Source: Flavobacteriaceae bacterium (lineage in GTDB: Bacteria > Bacteroidota > Bacteroidia > Flavobacteriales > Flavobacteriaceae). From it: a stretch of 15,183 nucleotides of DNA. Shown in pieces: positions 7,571-14,641 of the stretch. The stretch covers positions 13,052-28,234 of the forward strand of contig PABM01000030.1 of NCBI GenBank assembly GCA_002702745.1. The letters run 5' to 3'. The notes below the pieces were generated by a model. That model saw only the letters and a list, made by a program, of their open reading frames with translations. It did not search any database and was not told the origin of the DNA. A program made the translations under genes and the position numbers. Each line of letters begins with the position of its first letter. Position 1 is the first letter of the stretch.

Positions 7571-7601
7571 CAAAAATAACTAATTTAACTTTGTTTTTCA
7601 A
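7571..7601 (-). promoter_or_regulatory. Promoter for the DUF6913 gene (-33 and -7 elements)
   Basis: The minus strand has TATTTTTG (7578 down to 7571), an exact TAnnTTTG -7 match, and ATTG with its TTG at 7601-7599. Twenty bases separate the two, which fits the Bacteroidota -33/-7 layout. Eighteen bases separate the -7 element from the ATG at 7552. This is the best two-part promoter I see in the window, and it overlaps the promoter of the divergent 5'-nucleotidase genes. Confidence 0.6.
7586..7593 (+). promoter_or_regulatory. -7 promoter element for the split 5'-nucleotidase unit
   Basis: TAACTTTG on the plus strand matches TAnnTTTG exactly and ends 9 bases before the ATG at 7603, so the leader should be only a few bases or absent. 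No TTTG lies 17-22 bases upstream. The element lies within the spacer of the divergent DUF6913 promoter. Confidence 0.55.
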
Positions 7602-7602
7602 T

Positions 7603-8358
7603 ATGAGAGTTTTTTGCCTTTACATATTATCATTTTGCTTTGTTGTAGTTGCTTGTGAAACTGAATCAAATCAGCAAAATTATGGATATAATATTGAGAT
7701 AAATCAACAGGTTTTAAGTGACTCTTCTATTGTTAAATATTACCAACCATTCAAAAAGAATTTAGAGGAGTCCCTGATGAATACTCCAATTTCATATTCA
7801 CCAGATAACTATAAGAAAAATGACGAAGAACTTAATAGTACTTTAAGTAATATGTTTGCTGATGCTACTTATGAAATGTCAAATCCAGTTTTTAATAAGA
7901 TGTCAGGCAAAAATATTGATATCGTATTGTTAAATAATGGTGGAATTCGTTCAATTATTTCTAAAGGAAATATCAGTGAAAAAACCGCATTTGAGTTGAT
8001 GCCTTTTGAAAACAGTATAGTTGTTTTGGAATTAAGTGGATTTTCAATAATTAAAATGATTGATTATCTAAGAAAAGTAAAACTACAACACCCAATTAGT
8101 GGTTTACAAATAACTTTAAATAATGATTACTCTGTAAATGAGGTTAAAATTAATGGTGTTAGTATTGAAAATGAAAAAAAATATTATGTAGCTACAACAG
8201 ACTACTTACTGGAGGGTGGTGATAAAATGTATTTTCTTGCAGAAACAACTAAAACTACAGATATTAACTACAAAATGAGGGATATCTTAATTGATTATTT
8301 TAAAAAGTATGATACACTTAAATTAAAATCAGATAACAGATTTATAAGAATAAAATGA
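7603..8358 (+). CDS. 5'-nucleotidase C-terminal domain lipoprotein
   Basis: A 251-residue lipoprotein made only of the C-terminal domain of UshA-type 5'-nucleotidases, the part that binds the nucleoside of the substrate. MRVFCLYILSFCFVVVAC is a signal peptide ending in a lipobox with Cys at residue 18, so it should be anchored in the cell envelope. Conserved motifs are NNGGIRS (about 111-117), LMPFENSIV (132-140) and VATTDYLLEGGDKM (196-209), the hallmarks of the 5_nucleotid_C domain. The metal-binding phosphatase domain is absent and is supplied by the next gene, which overlaps it by 4 bases (ATGA). I use the ATG at 7603; an earlier in-frame TTG at 7591 falls inside the promoter element. The two products probably act together to remove phosphate from extracellular nucleotides. 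Confidence 0.87.
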   Translation: MRVFCLYILSFCFVVVACETESNQQNYGYNIEINQQVLSDSSIVKYYQPFKKNLEESLMNTPISYSPDNYKKNDEELNSTLSNMFADATYEMSNPVFNKMSGKNIDIVLLNNGGIRSIISKGNISEKTAFELMPFENSIVVLELSGFSIIKMIDYLRKVKLQHPISGLQITLNNDYSVNEVKINGVSIENEKKYYVATTDYLLEGGDKMYFLAETTKTTDINYKMRDILIDYFKKYDTLKLKSDNRFIRIK

Positions 8359-9260
8359 ATAGAAAAGCCTTTTTAAAAAACTCCCTATTTGGAACAGCTG
8401 GAATTGGTCTAGCTTTGAATAATTTGAGTTGTGGTTCAATGAAAAGGATTACGATTCTTCATACAAATGACGTTCACAGCCATATTGAACCTTTTTCCAA
8501 AGACCATTCTGAATTTCCTAATAAAGGAGGATTTGAAAGAAGGTCTACAATTATCAATAAAATCAGAAAAGAAAATCCAAATACTCTTCTTCTAGATGCT
8601 GGTGACATATTTCAAGGCACACCATACTTCAACTTTTACGGAGGTGAAATTGAGTTCAAGTTAATGAGTATGTTAAAATATGATGCTGTAACCATAGGAA
8701 ATCATGATTTTGATAACGGAATTGACGGCTTGGAGAAACAATTGCCTAATGCAAAATTTGATATAATTTCATCAAATTATGATTTTACTAACACAGTTTT
8801 AGATTCAAAAATTAATGACTATAAAATTTATAATAAATCAGGAATTAAAATAGGAGTTTTTGGATTAGGAATTGAATTAGAAGGCCTTGTTTCAAAAGAT
8901 TTATACAGAGAGACCAAATATTTAGATCCTATTGAAATAGCTAATGATACCACTAAAAAATTAAAAGAAACTGAAAACTGTGACTTAGTTATCTGTCTTT
9001 CTCATTTAGGTTATAAATATGAGAAATTTCCCAACAGAATATGTGATGTGAATCTTGCAAAGGAAACAAAAGATATAGACTTAATTATAGGAGGACATAC
9101 GCATACATTTATGAATGAACCATTAATAACCTACAATAAAGCTGGTAAAAAAGTATTAATAAATCAAGCAGGTTGTTTTGGTCTTTATCTTGGAAGAATT
9201 GATTTCTTATTTGATAGCAATAACAATAAGATATTTAATTCAAATCTTCTGATGATTTAA
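8355..9260 (+). CDS. UshA-type metallophosphatase domain protein (5'-nucleotidase N-terminal half)
   Basis: A 301-residue calcineurin-like metallophosphatase corresponding to the N-terminal catalytic domain of UshA 5'-nucleotidases. Metal-ligand motifs are complete: DVHSH (D39, H41), DAGDIFQG (D84), GNHDFD (N116, H117), SHLG (H217) and GGHTH (H248, H250). It should hydrolyse phosphate esters, with specificity helped by the separate nucleoside-binding domain encoded just upstream. The N-terminus MNRKAFLKNSLFGTAGIGLA resembles a Tat signal with Arg-Lys instead of Arg-Arg, followed by a possible but poor lipobox (LSC, Cys 26), so export is likely and the route uncertain. The ATG overlaps the upstream stop, giving translational coupling. 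Its 3' end is 1 base from the stop of the convergent DUF2892 gene. Confidence 0.9.
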   Translation: MNRKAFLKNSLFGTAGIGLALNNLSCGSMKRITILHTNDVHSHIEPFSKDHSEFPNKGGFERRSTIINKIRKENPNTLLLDAGDIFQGTPYFNFYGGEIEFKLMSMLKYDAVTIGNHDFDNGIDGLEKQLPNAKFDIISSNYDFTNTVLDSKINDYKIYNKSGIKIGVFGLGIELEGLVSKDLYRETKYLDPIEIANDTTKKLKETENCDLVICLSHLGYKYEKFPNRICDVNLAKETKDIDLIIGGHTHTFMNEPLITYNKAGKKVLINQAGCFGLYLGRIDFLFDSNNNKIFNSNLLMI

Positions 9261-9261
9261 A

Positions 9262-9486
9262 CTATTTCCCGTTTTGAATTGGATTTGAATCTGGCATTAT
9301 CTTGTTAAGAATAGTATATACAGGGCAAAACTTAGTAAAAGGGCTTAATATCTGTAATACTGCAACTCCTACCGCAACCCATATCCAGTCTAAACCAAAT
9401 TGATTTGCAAGTGCGATTGATGCTAGATATAATAGTCCAACTATTCCATCGTGTACTCTAACTTTAATAATGTCTCTTTGTTCCAT
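9262..9486 (-). CDS. DUF2892 small membrane protein
   Basis: A 74-residue protein with the features of the DUF2892 family (the membrane part found, for example, at the C-terminus of YgaP rhodaneses). It has two hydrophobic helices (about residues 14-28 and 33-49) and then the conserved PFTKFCPVYTILN segment with its Cys-Pro. The molecular role of stand-alone DUF2892 proteins is not established. It is 29 bases downstream of ligA on the same strand and probably shares its transcript. Its stop is 1 base from that of the convergent metallophosphatase gene, with no visible terminator between them. Confidence 0.8.
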   Translation of the reverse strand: MEQRDIIKVRVHDGIVGLLYLASIALANQFGLDWIWVAVGVAVLQILSPFTKFCPVYTILNKIMPDSNPIQNGK

Positions 9487-9515
9487 AGTAGTTTATTTAA
9501 TTAATAATTAATATC

Positions 9516-11522
9516 CTAAAATAATAAATTCTGACCAGAAATTAAATTTGTTAGTTCAGTTTCAGAAATTATTTTAATATTAAGTTTTTCAGCCTTTTCT
9601 TTTTTACTTGGACCCATGTTTGACCCAGCTACCAAGAAGGAAGTTTTTGATGAAATTGAAGATGAAACTTTACCTCCATTTATTTCTATTAGTTTTTTAA
9701 TTTCATCCCTGGAAAAATTCGAGAAAACACCTGAAACCACAAAGGATTTACCCAGCAGTATCGAAGAAACATTTTTAGCTGAATCATCAATTTCAAATTG
9801 AATGTTATGATTCTTTAAAGAATTAATTATATCGATATTTTGTTCGTTTTGAGAAAATTCGATTATACTTTTTGCAATTTTCTCCCCTATTTCATCAACT
9901 GAAATCAACTCGTCAAAATCAGAATTCAAAATATTATCTATGTTTTCAAAATGCTTTGCCAATTTTTTTGCGACAGTTTCACCAACATATCTTATCCCTA
10001 ATCCATACAATACTCTTTCGAAAGGGATATTTTTAGAATCTAAGATTCCGTTGATTAAGTTATTTGCGCTTTTTTCAGCCATTCTTTCTAAACCTACAAT
10101 CTGATCAAACCTCAAATCATATAAATCAGAATAGTTATTGATAAGCCCATTATTCACCAGTAAAGCAACGGTCTCTTGACCTAATCCTTCTATATCTAAT
10201 GCTTTTCTGGAGATATAATGTTGTATTCTTCCGATTATTTGTGGTTTGCATCCGTTATAGTTTAGACAATAATGATTTGCTTCGCCTTCTAATCTCTGAA
10301 GTTTAGAGCCACATTCCGGGCAAAATTCTGGAAATTCAAATTTCTTGGAATCTAACGCTCTTTTAGTCTTATCAACATTAGTGATTTTTGGAATTATATC
10401 CCCGCCTTTTTCTACATACACAAAATCTCCAACTCTGATATCCATACTTTCAATAAAGTCTGCATTGTGTAAAGATGCTCTTTTCACTATTGTACCAGCA
10501 AGGTTAACGGGCTCTAAATTTGCAACAGGAGTAATTGAACCTGTTCTTCCAACTTGAAAAGAGATACTATTTAATCTAGTGCCAGTATTTTCAGGCTTAA
10601 ATTTATAGGCCATTGCCCATCTTGGAAATTTGGATGTAAAGCCAAGAATTTCCCTTTGATAAAAATCATTTACTTTCAATACAACCCCATCAATTTCAAA
10701 TGGCAATTCAGATCTATTTTTTTCCCAGTGCTGAATAAATTCAAATATTTCCTCAAGTGAGGTACTGTGCTTATAAGTATTATAAATATTAAAACCGTAA
10801 GACTTTGCTTTCTTTAGGAACTCAATATGATTATTAAACATTTTTGAATCTTCGACAGAGTATAAAAGACACTCTAATGGTCTTTTTGAAACTTCTTTAC
10901 TGTCTTGAAGCTTTAAACTTCCTGAAGCGGTATTTCTAGGGTTTTTGAATGGTTCTTCTCCATTTTCAACACGTGATGAGTTAAGCTTATTAAATCCTGA
11001 AATAGGCATGACAATCTCTCCCCTTGCCTCAAATTCATCCTTAAAGTCACCTCTAAGTTTTAATGGTACAGTTGGAATTGTTTTTACATTATTTGTAACG
11101 TCATCACCTTTTACGCCATCTCCCCTTGTAACAGCCTTTACAAGCTCTCCGTCTTTGTAAGTCAAATTAATTGAAACTCCATCAAATTTTAACTCGCATG
11201 TATATTCTAAAGAGGTGTCTATTATCTTTTTTATTCTTTTTTCCCATTCTTTTAAGTCCTCCAGAGAATATGAATTATCAAGAGAGTACATAGGGGTACT
11301 ATGTACAGAAGTGATAAATGACTTGGTGACACTACCACCTACTCGTTGAGTTGGTGAATTAATATCAAAATATTCAGGATTTTCATTTTCTAGATGCTCT
11401 AACTCTTTTAACATCATATCAAAATCATAATCTGATATTAAAGGATCATCAAGAACATAATATCTATAGTTATGGTCGTGAAGTTTTTTTCTTAGACTAA
11501 AAATTTTCTCTGATATATTCAT
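9516..11522 (-). CDS. ligA: NAD-dependent DNA ligase LigA
   Basis: A 668-residue replicative DNA ligase that seals nicks using NAD+, needed for Okazaki-fragment joining and repair. Domains in order: Ia (about 1-65, with HNYRYYVLDDPLISDYDFD for NMN binding), adenylation domain with LKFDG (K112 is the AMP-accepting lysine) and TRGDG, OB fold (about 316-395), four-Cys zinc finger (C401, C404, C419, C425), helix-hairpin-helix region (about 430-580) and BRCT (about 586-662, GKSFVVSGVF onward). Length and all motifs are normal. The ATG at 11522 gives the standard family N-terminus. It is divergent from the GH20 hexosaminidase across a 59-base gap that contains a perfect short palindrome. I see no exact TAnnTTTG in front of it. 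Confidence 0.97.
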   Translation of the reverse strand: MNISEKIFSLRKKLHDHNYRYYVLDDPLISDYDFDMMLKELEHLENENPEYFDINSPTQRVGGSVTKSFITSVHSTPMYSLDNSYSLEDLKEWEKRIKKIIDTSLEYTCELKFDGVSINLTYKDGELVKAVTRGDGVKGDDVTNNVKTIPTVPLKLRGDFKDEFEARGEIVMPISGFNKLNSSRVENGEEPFKNPRNTASGSLKLQDSKEVSKRPLECLLYSVEDSKMFNNHIEFLKKAKSYGFNIYNTYKHSTSLEEIFEFIQHWEKNRSELPFEIDGVVLKVNDFYQREILGFTSKFPRWAMAYKFKPENTGTRLNSISFQVGRTGSITPVANLEPVNLAGTIVKRASLHNADFIESMDIRVGDFVYVEKGGDIIPKITNVDKTKRALDSKKFEFPEFCPECGSKLQRLEGEANHYCLNYNGCKPQIIGRIQHYISRKALDIEGLGQETVALLVNNGLINNYSDLYDLRFDQIVGLERMAEKSANNLINGILDSKNIPFERVLYGLGIRYVGETVAKKLAKHFENIDNILNSDFDELISVDEIGEKIAKSIIEFSQNEQNIDIINSLKNHNIQFEIDDSAKNVSSILLGKSFVVSGVFSNFSRDEIKKLIEINGGKVSSSISSKTSFLVAGSNMGPSKKEKAEKLNIKIISETELTNLISGQNLLF

Positions 11523-11534
11523 TACATTTATCTA

Positions 11535-11547
11535 GTTACACTGTAAC
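11535..11547. promoter_or_regulatory. Perfect 13-base palindrome between divergent ligA and GH20 genes (candidate operator)
   Basis: GTTACA-C-TGTAAC is a perfect inverted repeat with a single central base. It lies 12 bases from the ligA start and 34 bases from the GH20 start. Its position and symmetry fit a dimeric repressor or activator site, but no regulator gene is adjacent, so which regulator binds (if any) is unknown. It is too short to act as a terminator. Confidence 0.4.
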
Positions 11548-11581
11548 AAAAAAACTACTCTAAGATAGTAAATTGAAGCTC

Positions 11582-13162
11582 ATGAATACGCTTAAAATAA
11601 TTGTTTTTTTTATATTTTTTTCCCATATAAACACACTTTTTTCTCAAAAAAATAACATTATTCCAACGCCTATTGAACAAACCATCAATAGTGGCTACAT
11701 GGAAATAGAAAATAGTCCTGAAATAATAGCTGACTTTGAACTAAATTCAGCTGCAACACTATTTAAACATGCTGTAAAAAAACTTGAATTAGCCATTGAC
11801 AAACAAACAAAAAATAGAATAATATTTTCTTTGAATAAAAAGTTAAATGATGAAGATTATATTCTTAAGATTAATTCAGACGAAATCACTATTGAAGCCT
11901 CAACCGAAAACGGTGCAATCTATGGCTTCCAATCTTTAAATCAATTGATGAATCTTAATCTCAATAGTGGCGTAATCAAACTTCAAAATCAAGTAATAAA
12001 AGACTCACCTAGATTCAAGTATCGAGGTATGCATCTGGATGTTGGAAGACATATGTATCCTGTCAATTTTATTAAAAAATACATAGACGGATTGGCTATG
12101 CTTAAATTCAATAATTTCCATTGGCATTTAACTGAAGATCAGGGATGGAGAATTGAAATTGAAAAGTATCCAGAGCTTAATAACGTAGGTTCATTCAGAG
12201 ATTCCACATTAATTGGTCACTATACTGATAAACCGTGGCAGTTTGATAAAACTAGATATGGAGGTTTTTACACAAAAAAAGAAATTAAAGAAGTTGTTAG
12301 ATATGCTGAAGAGAGAGGAATTAATGTTATTCCGGAGATTGAAATGCCTGGTCATTCACAAGCCGCAGTGTCATCTTACCCAGAATTTGGCTGTACGGGA
12401 GAACAAGTTGGAGTTGCTCCACTCTGGGGTGTCTTTGAGGAGATTTATTGCAGTAAAAATGAAACTTTTGATTTTTTAGAGGACATAATTGATGAAGTAA
12501 TTGAACTTTTTCCAGCTAAATACATACATATCGGTGGCGATGAAGCGCCTAAGACAAATTGGAAAGCATGTGGAAATTGTCAAGATGTGATAAACCGTGA
12601 AGGATTAAAAGATGAACATGAGTTGCAGAGCTACTTTATAACTCGTATGGAGAAATACATTAACTCTAAAGGAAAACAAATCATCGGTTGGGATGAAATT
12701 TTAGAAGGTGGTCTAGCACCAAATGCAACTGTTATGTCATGGAGAGGTATTTCAGGTGGTCTTGAGGCTGCAAAGATGAATCACGAAGTCATTATGACAC
12801 CTAATGCAACCTGCTATCTTGACCATTATCAGGCTAAAGACACTAAAAATGAACCATTGGCAATTGGCGGCTATACCCCTATTGAGGAAATATATAATTA
12901 TGAACCAATTCCAGATGAATTAGACAAGTCTCTTCACAAATATATTATTGGAGCTCAGGGTAATGTTTGGACAGAATACATGAAAACAAGCGATCATGTT
13001 GAGTATATGGTTTTTCCAAGAATATTTGCTTTATCAGAAGTAGTTTGGGCAGAAAACAAACCGTCTTTTGAAGAGTTTGAAAAAAAAGTAATTGACGTTT
13101 ATCCAATACTTGATAAAATGAATATTAATTACTCAAAACATTTTGAAAGATTAGAAAAATGA
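11582..13162 (+). CDS. Secreted GH20 beta-N-acetylhexosaminidase
   Basis: A 526-residue family 20 glycoside hydrolase that removes terminal beta-linked N-acetylglucosamine or N-acetylgalactosamine from chitin oligomers, glycans or peptidoglycan fragments by substrate-assisted catalysis. MNTLKIIVFFIFFSHINTLFSQ is a Sec signal peptide without a lipobox. Residues about 25-140 form the GH20b alpha/beta domain. The TIM barrel starts at RGMHLDVGRHMYP (148-160) and includes HWHLTEDQGWRIE, PEIEMPGHSQA and the catalytic pair in HIGGDEAP (D320, E321). The Trp-containing stretches GWDEILEGGL, MSWRGISGG and QGNVWTEYM line the sugar pocket. I use the ATG at 11582 because it begins the signal peptide; an in-frame TTG at 11573 would add three residues. 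It overlaps cutC by 4 bases (ATGA). No type IX secretion C-terminal tail is seen. Confidence 0.94.
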   Translation: MNTLKIIVFFIFFSHINTLFSQKNNIIPTPIEQTINSGYMEIENSPEIIADFELNSAATLFKHAVKKLELAIDKQTKNRIIFSLNKKLNDEDYILKINSDEITIEASTENGAIYGFQSLNQLMNLNLNSGVIKLQNQVIKDSPRFKYRGMHLDVGRHMYPVNFIKKYIDGLAMLKFNNFHWHLTEDQGWRIEIEKYPELNNVGSFRDSTLIGHYTDKPWQFDKTRYGGFYTKKEIKEVVRYAEERGINVIPEIEMPGHSQAAVSSYPEFGCTGEQVGVAPLWGVFEEIYCSKNETFDFLEDIIDEVIELFPAKYIHIGGDEAPKTNWKACGNCQDVINREGLKDEHELQSYFITRMEKYINSKGKQIIGWDEILEGGLAPNATVMSWRGISGGLEAAKMNHEVIMTPNATCYLDHYQAKDTKNEPLAIGGYTPIEEIYNYEPIPDELDKSLHKYIIGAQGNVWTEYMKTSDHVEYMVFPRIFALSEVVWAENKPSFEEFEKKVIDVYPILDKMNINYSKHFERLEK

Positions 13163-13782
13163 TAATCGAGGTTTGTGCAGAATCTTACGAATATGCATTG
13201 AAAGCTGAAAAAGCTGGGGCTGATCGAATTGAGCTTTGTAAAGATTTACATTTAGATGGTCTTACCCCCGATTATGAAACTGCTAAAATAACAATTGATA
13301 AATTAAATATCCCTGTATTTATTTTAATTAGACCTAGAAAAGGTGATTTTATATATTCTGATGAAGAATTTGAGTTAATGAAGCAGGACATTCTTAAATT
13401 TAAAGAAATGGGCTGTAAAGGAATTGTTTCAGGTGTTTTAAATAGTGACAACTCAATTGATTTAAAGAGAACAAAAGAGTTAGTTGAATTATCAAAACCC
13501 TTGGAGTTTACATTTCATAGAGCATTTGATGTTGTTTCAAAACCTCTAAAAGAAATTGAAAATCTTATCATACTAGGTGTTGATAGAATTTTAACATCAG
13601 GTCAAAAAGAAAAAGCAATAAATGGTTTAGAATTGCTGGAAAAATTAAAAAATACTTCCCAAAATAGGATTAAAATTATGCCTGGAAGCGGGGTATCACC
13701 AATGACCATAAAAAAATTTAAATCTTTTTCTGAGATTCATGGATCGTTTACTAAATTCGATTTGAATGAAATAAAAAACTAA
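13159..13782 (+). CDS. cutC: CutC family protein
   Basis: A 207-residue TIM-barrel protein of the CutC family, historically called a copper-homeostasis protein although its biochemical activity is not settled. MIIEVCAESYEYALKAEKAGADRIELC is the characteristic N-terminus. Further family motifs are GLTPDY, ILIRPRKGDFIYS, GIVSGVLN, TFHRAFDV, ILTSGQKEKAINGL and IMPGSGV. It is shorter than the roughly 245 residues I expect: after EIHGSF, where many members read EIHSSAR and continue for several tens of residues, only a dozen residues remain. The gene is translationally coupled to the GH20 hexosaminidase, which suggests a role linked to sugar or glycan metabolism rather than copper; this is inference from context. 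It converges with prmC, with a palindrome in the gap. Confidence 0.9.
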   Translation: MIIEVCAESYEYALKAEKAGADRIELCKDLHLDGLTPDYETAKITIDKLNIPVFILIRPRKGDFIYSDEEFELMKQDILKFKEMGCKGIVSGVLNSDNSIDLKRTKELVELSKPLEFTFHRAFDVVSKPLKEIENLIILGVDRILTSGQKEKAINGLELLEKLKNTSQNRIKIMPGSGVSPMTIKKFKSFSEIHGSFTKFDLNEIKN

Positions 13783-13791
13783 TGAATAAAA

Positions 13792-13812
13792 TAATATCAA
13801 AGTTTGATATTA
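13792..13812. terminator. Palindrome between convergent cutC and prmC, possible weak two-way terminator
   Basis: The 21 bases are a perfect inverted repeat with 10-base arms (TAATATCAAA and its complement) around a central G. They fill most of the 31-base gap between the two stops. On the minus strand the sequence after the hairpin is T-rich (TTTTATTC), while on the plus strand there is no T-run. The stem has a single G-C pair, so it is weak as a terminator. A protein-binding site cannot be excluded. Confidence 0.4.
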
Positions 13813-13813
13813 A

Positions 13814-14641
13814 CTAAGCGGTAACACAAAATCTATTTTTTCCTGAAAGATCTTTTATGATTTCAATAGAAAAATTATCTCTGAATAAAAACATCAATTC
13901 ATTTTTATAATTTTCGTTTATCTCAAGAAAAAGTCTCCCTTTTTTATTTAAGTAATTTTTAGAAAACCAAGATATTGCTTCATAATAAATAACAGGATTA
14001 ATATCTTCAACAAATAATGCTAGTTCTGGCTCAAAATCTAATACATTTTTTTTCATTAACAACTTTTCAGATTCTAATACATAAGGAGGATTTGAAACAA
14101 TGATATCATATTTTTTATCAGACTGATATTCAAAAATATCTGAATTGATAAATTCAATATCTACATTGTTTAGCGTTGCATTTTCTTTAGCAACTTCAAG
14201 TGCATCATTTGAAATATCCAAAGCACTAACTTTTGCATTAGGAAGATTTTTAGCAAGACTTATGGCGATACAACCACTCCCCGACCCGATATCCAGAATT
14301 TCTTTTCCATCTAAATCTTCTTTTAACATCAATCTAACCAACTCTTCAGTCTCAGGTCTGGGTATCAAAACCGAACTATTGACCTTAAATTCCAAATCCA
14401 TGAAGTTTGTCTTTCCTAAAACATACTGAATCGGCTCATGAGTTTTTAATCTTTCTAATGCACTAAAAAAAAGAGTTTGATTTGATTCATCTAAATCAAA
14501 CTCATTAGCTAAAAGAATTTTTGATCTTGGAATTTTTAAGTAATCCTCTGCCAGTAAATTAAAAATAGAATTCAAGTCATCCGTTTCATAAATTAATGAA
14601 AGCTCTGAAATCATTTTTAATTTAAAATCTTGTAAGGTCAT
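13814..14641 (-). CDS. prmC: Peptide chain release factor N5-glutamine methyltransferase PrmC
   Basis: A 275-residue SAM-dependent methyltransferase that modifies the Gln of the GGQ motif in release factors RF1 and RF2, raising termination efficiency. The N-terminal helical domain (about 1-75) is the release-factor recognition part and ends in EPIQYVLGKTNFMDLEF. The catalytic domain has VLIPRPETEELV, the SAM-binding DIGSGSGCIAISLA, ALDIS and the NPPY motif in VSNPPYV, which binds the target glutamine. The C-terminal LFLEINENY is also typical. Length is normal. Its ATG overlaps the stop of the upstream GNAT gene by 4 bases, so the two are coupled. It converges with cutC. Confidence 0.95.
   Translation of the reverse strand: MTLQDFKLKMISELSLIYETDDLNSIFNLLAEDYLKIPRSKILLANEFDLDESNQTLFFSALERLKTHEPIQYVLGKTNFMDLEFKVNSSVLIPRPETEELVRLMLKEDLDGKEILDIGSGSGCIAISLAKNLPNAKVSALDISNDALEVAKENATLNNVDIEFINSDIFEYQSDKKYDIIVSNPPYVLESEKLLMKKNVLDFEPELALFVEDINPVIYYEAISWFSKNYLNKKGRLFLEINENYKNELMFLFRDNFSIEIIKDLSGKNRFCVTA

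Noticed and set aside
8355..8450. A true twin-arginine signal on the metallophosphatase.
   Set aside because: The motif is NRKAFLK with Arg-Lys, not Arg-Arg, and the candidate lipobox NLSC is poor. Export is likely but I do not assert the Tat route or lipidation.
11565..11575. A -7 promoter element (TAAATTG) in front of the GH20 gene.
   Set aside because: It is one base short of TAnnTTTG and the match is too loose in such AT-rich sequence to list as a feature.
12213..12479. An open plus-strand frame of 88 codons inside the hexosaminidase gene.
   Set aside because: It lies out of frame within the conserved GH20 catalytic region and has no recognisable domain. The same holds for the open frames antisense to fabI, recN, ligA and prmC.
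13783..13850. A frameshifted remainder of the CutC tail downstream of the stop.
   Set aside because: Only 31 bases separate the cutC stop from the prmC stop, and they are taken up by a palindrome. No continuation of CutC-like residues is visible in the other frames.
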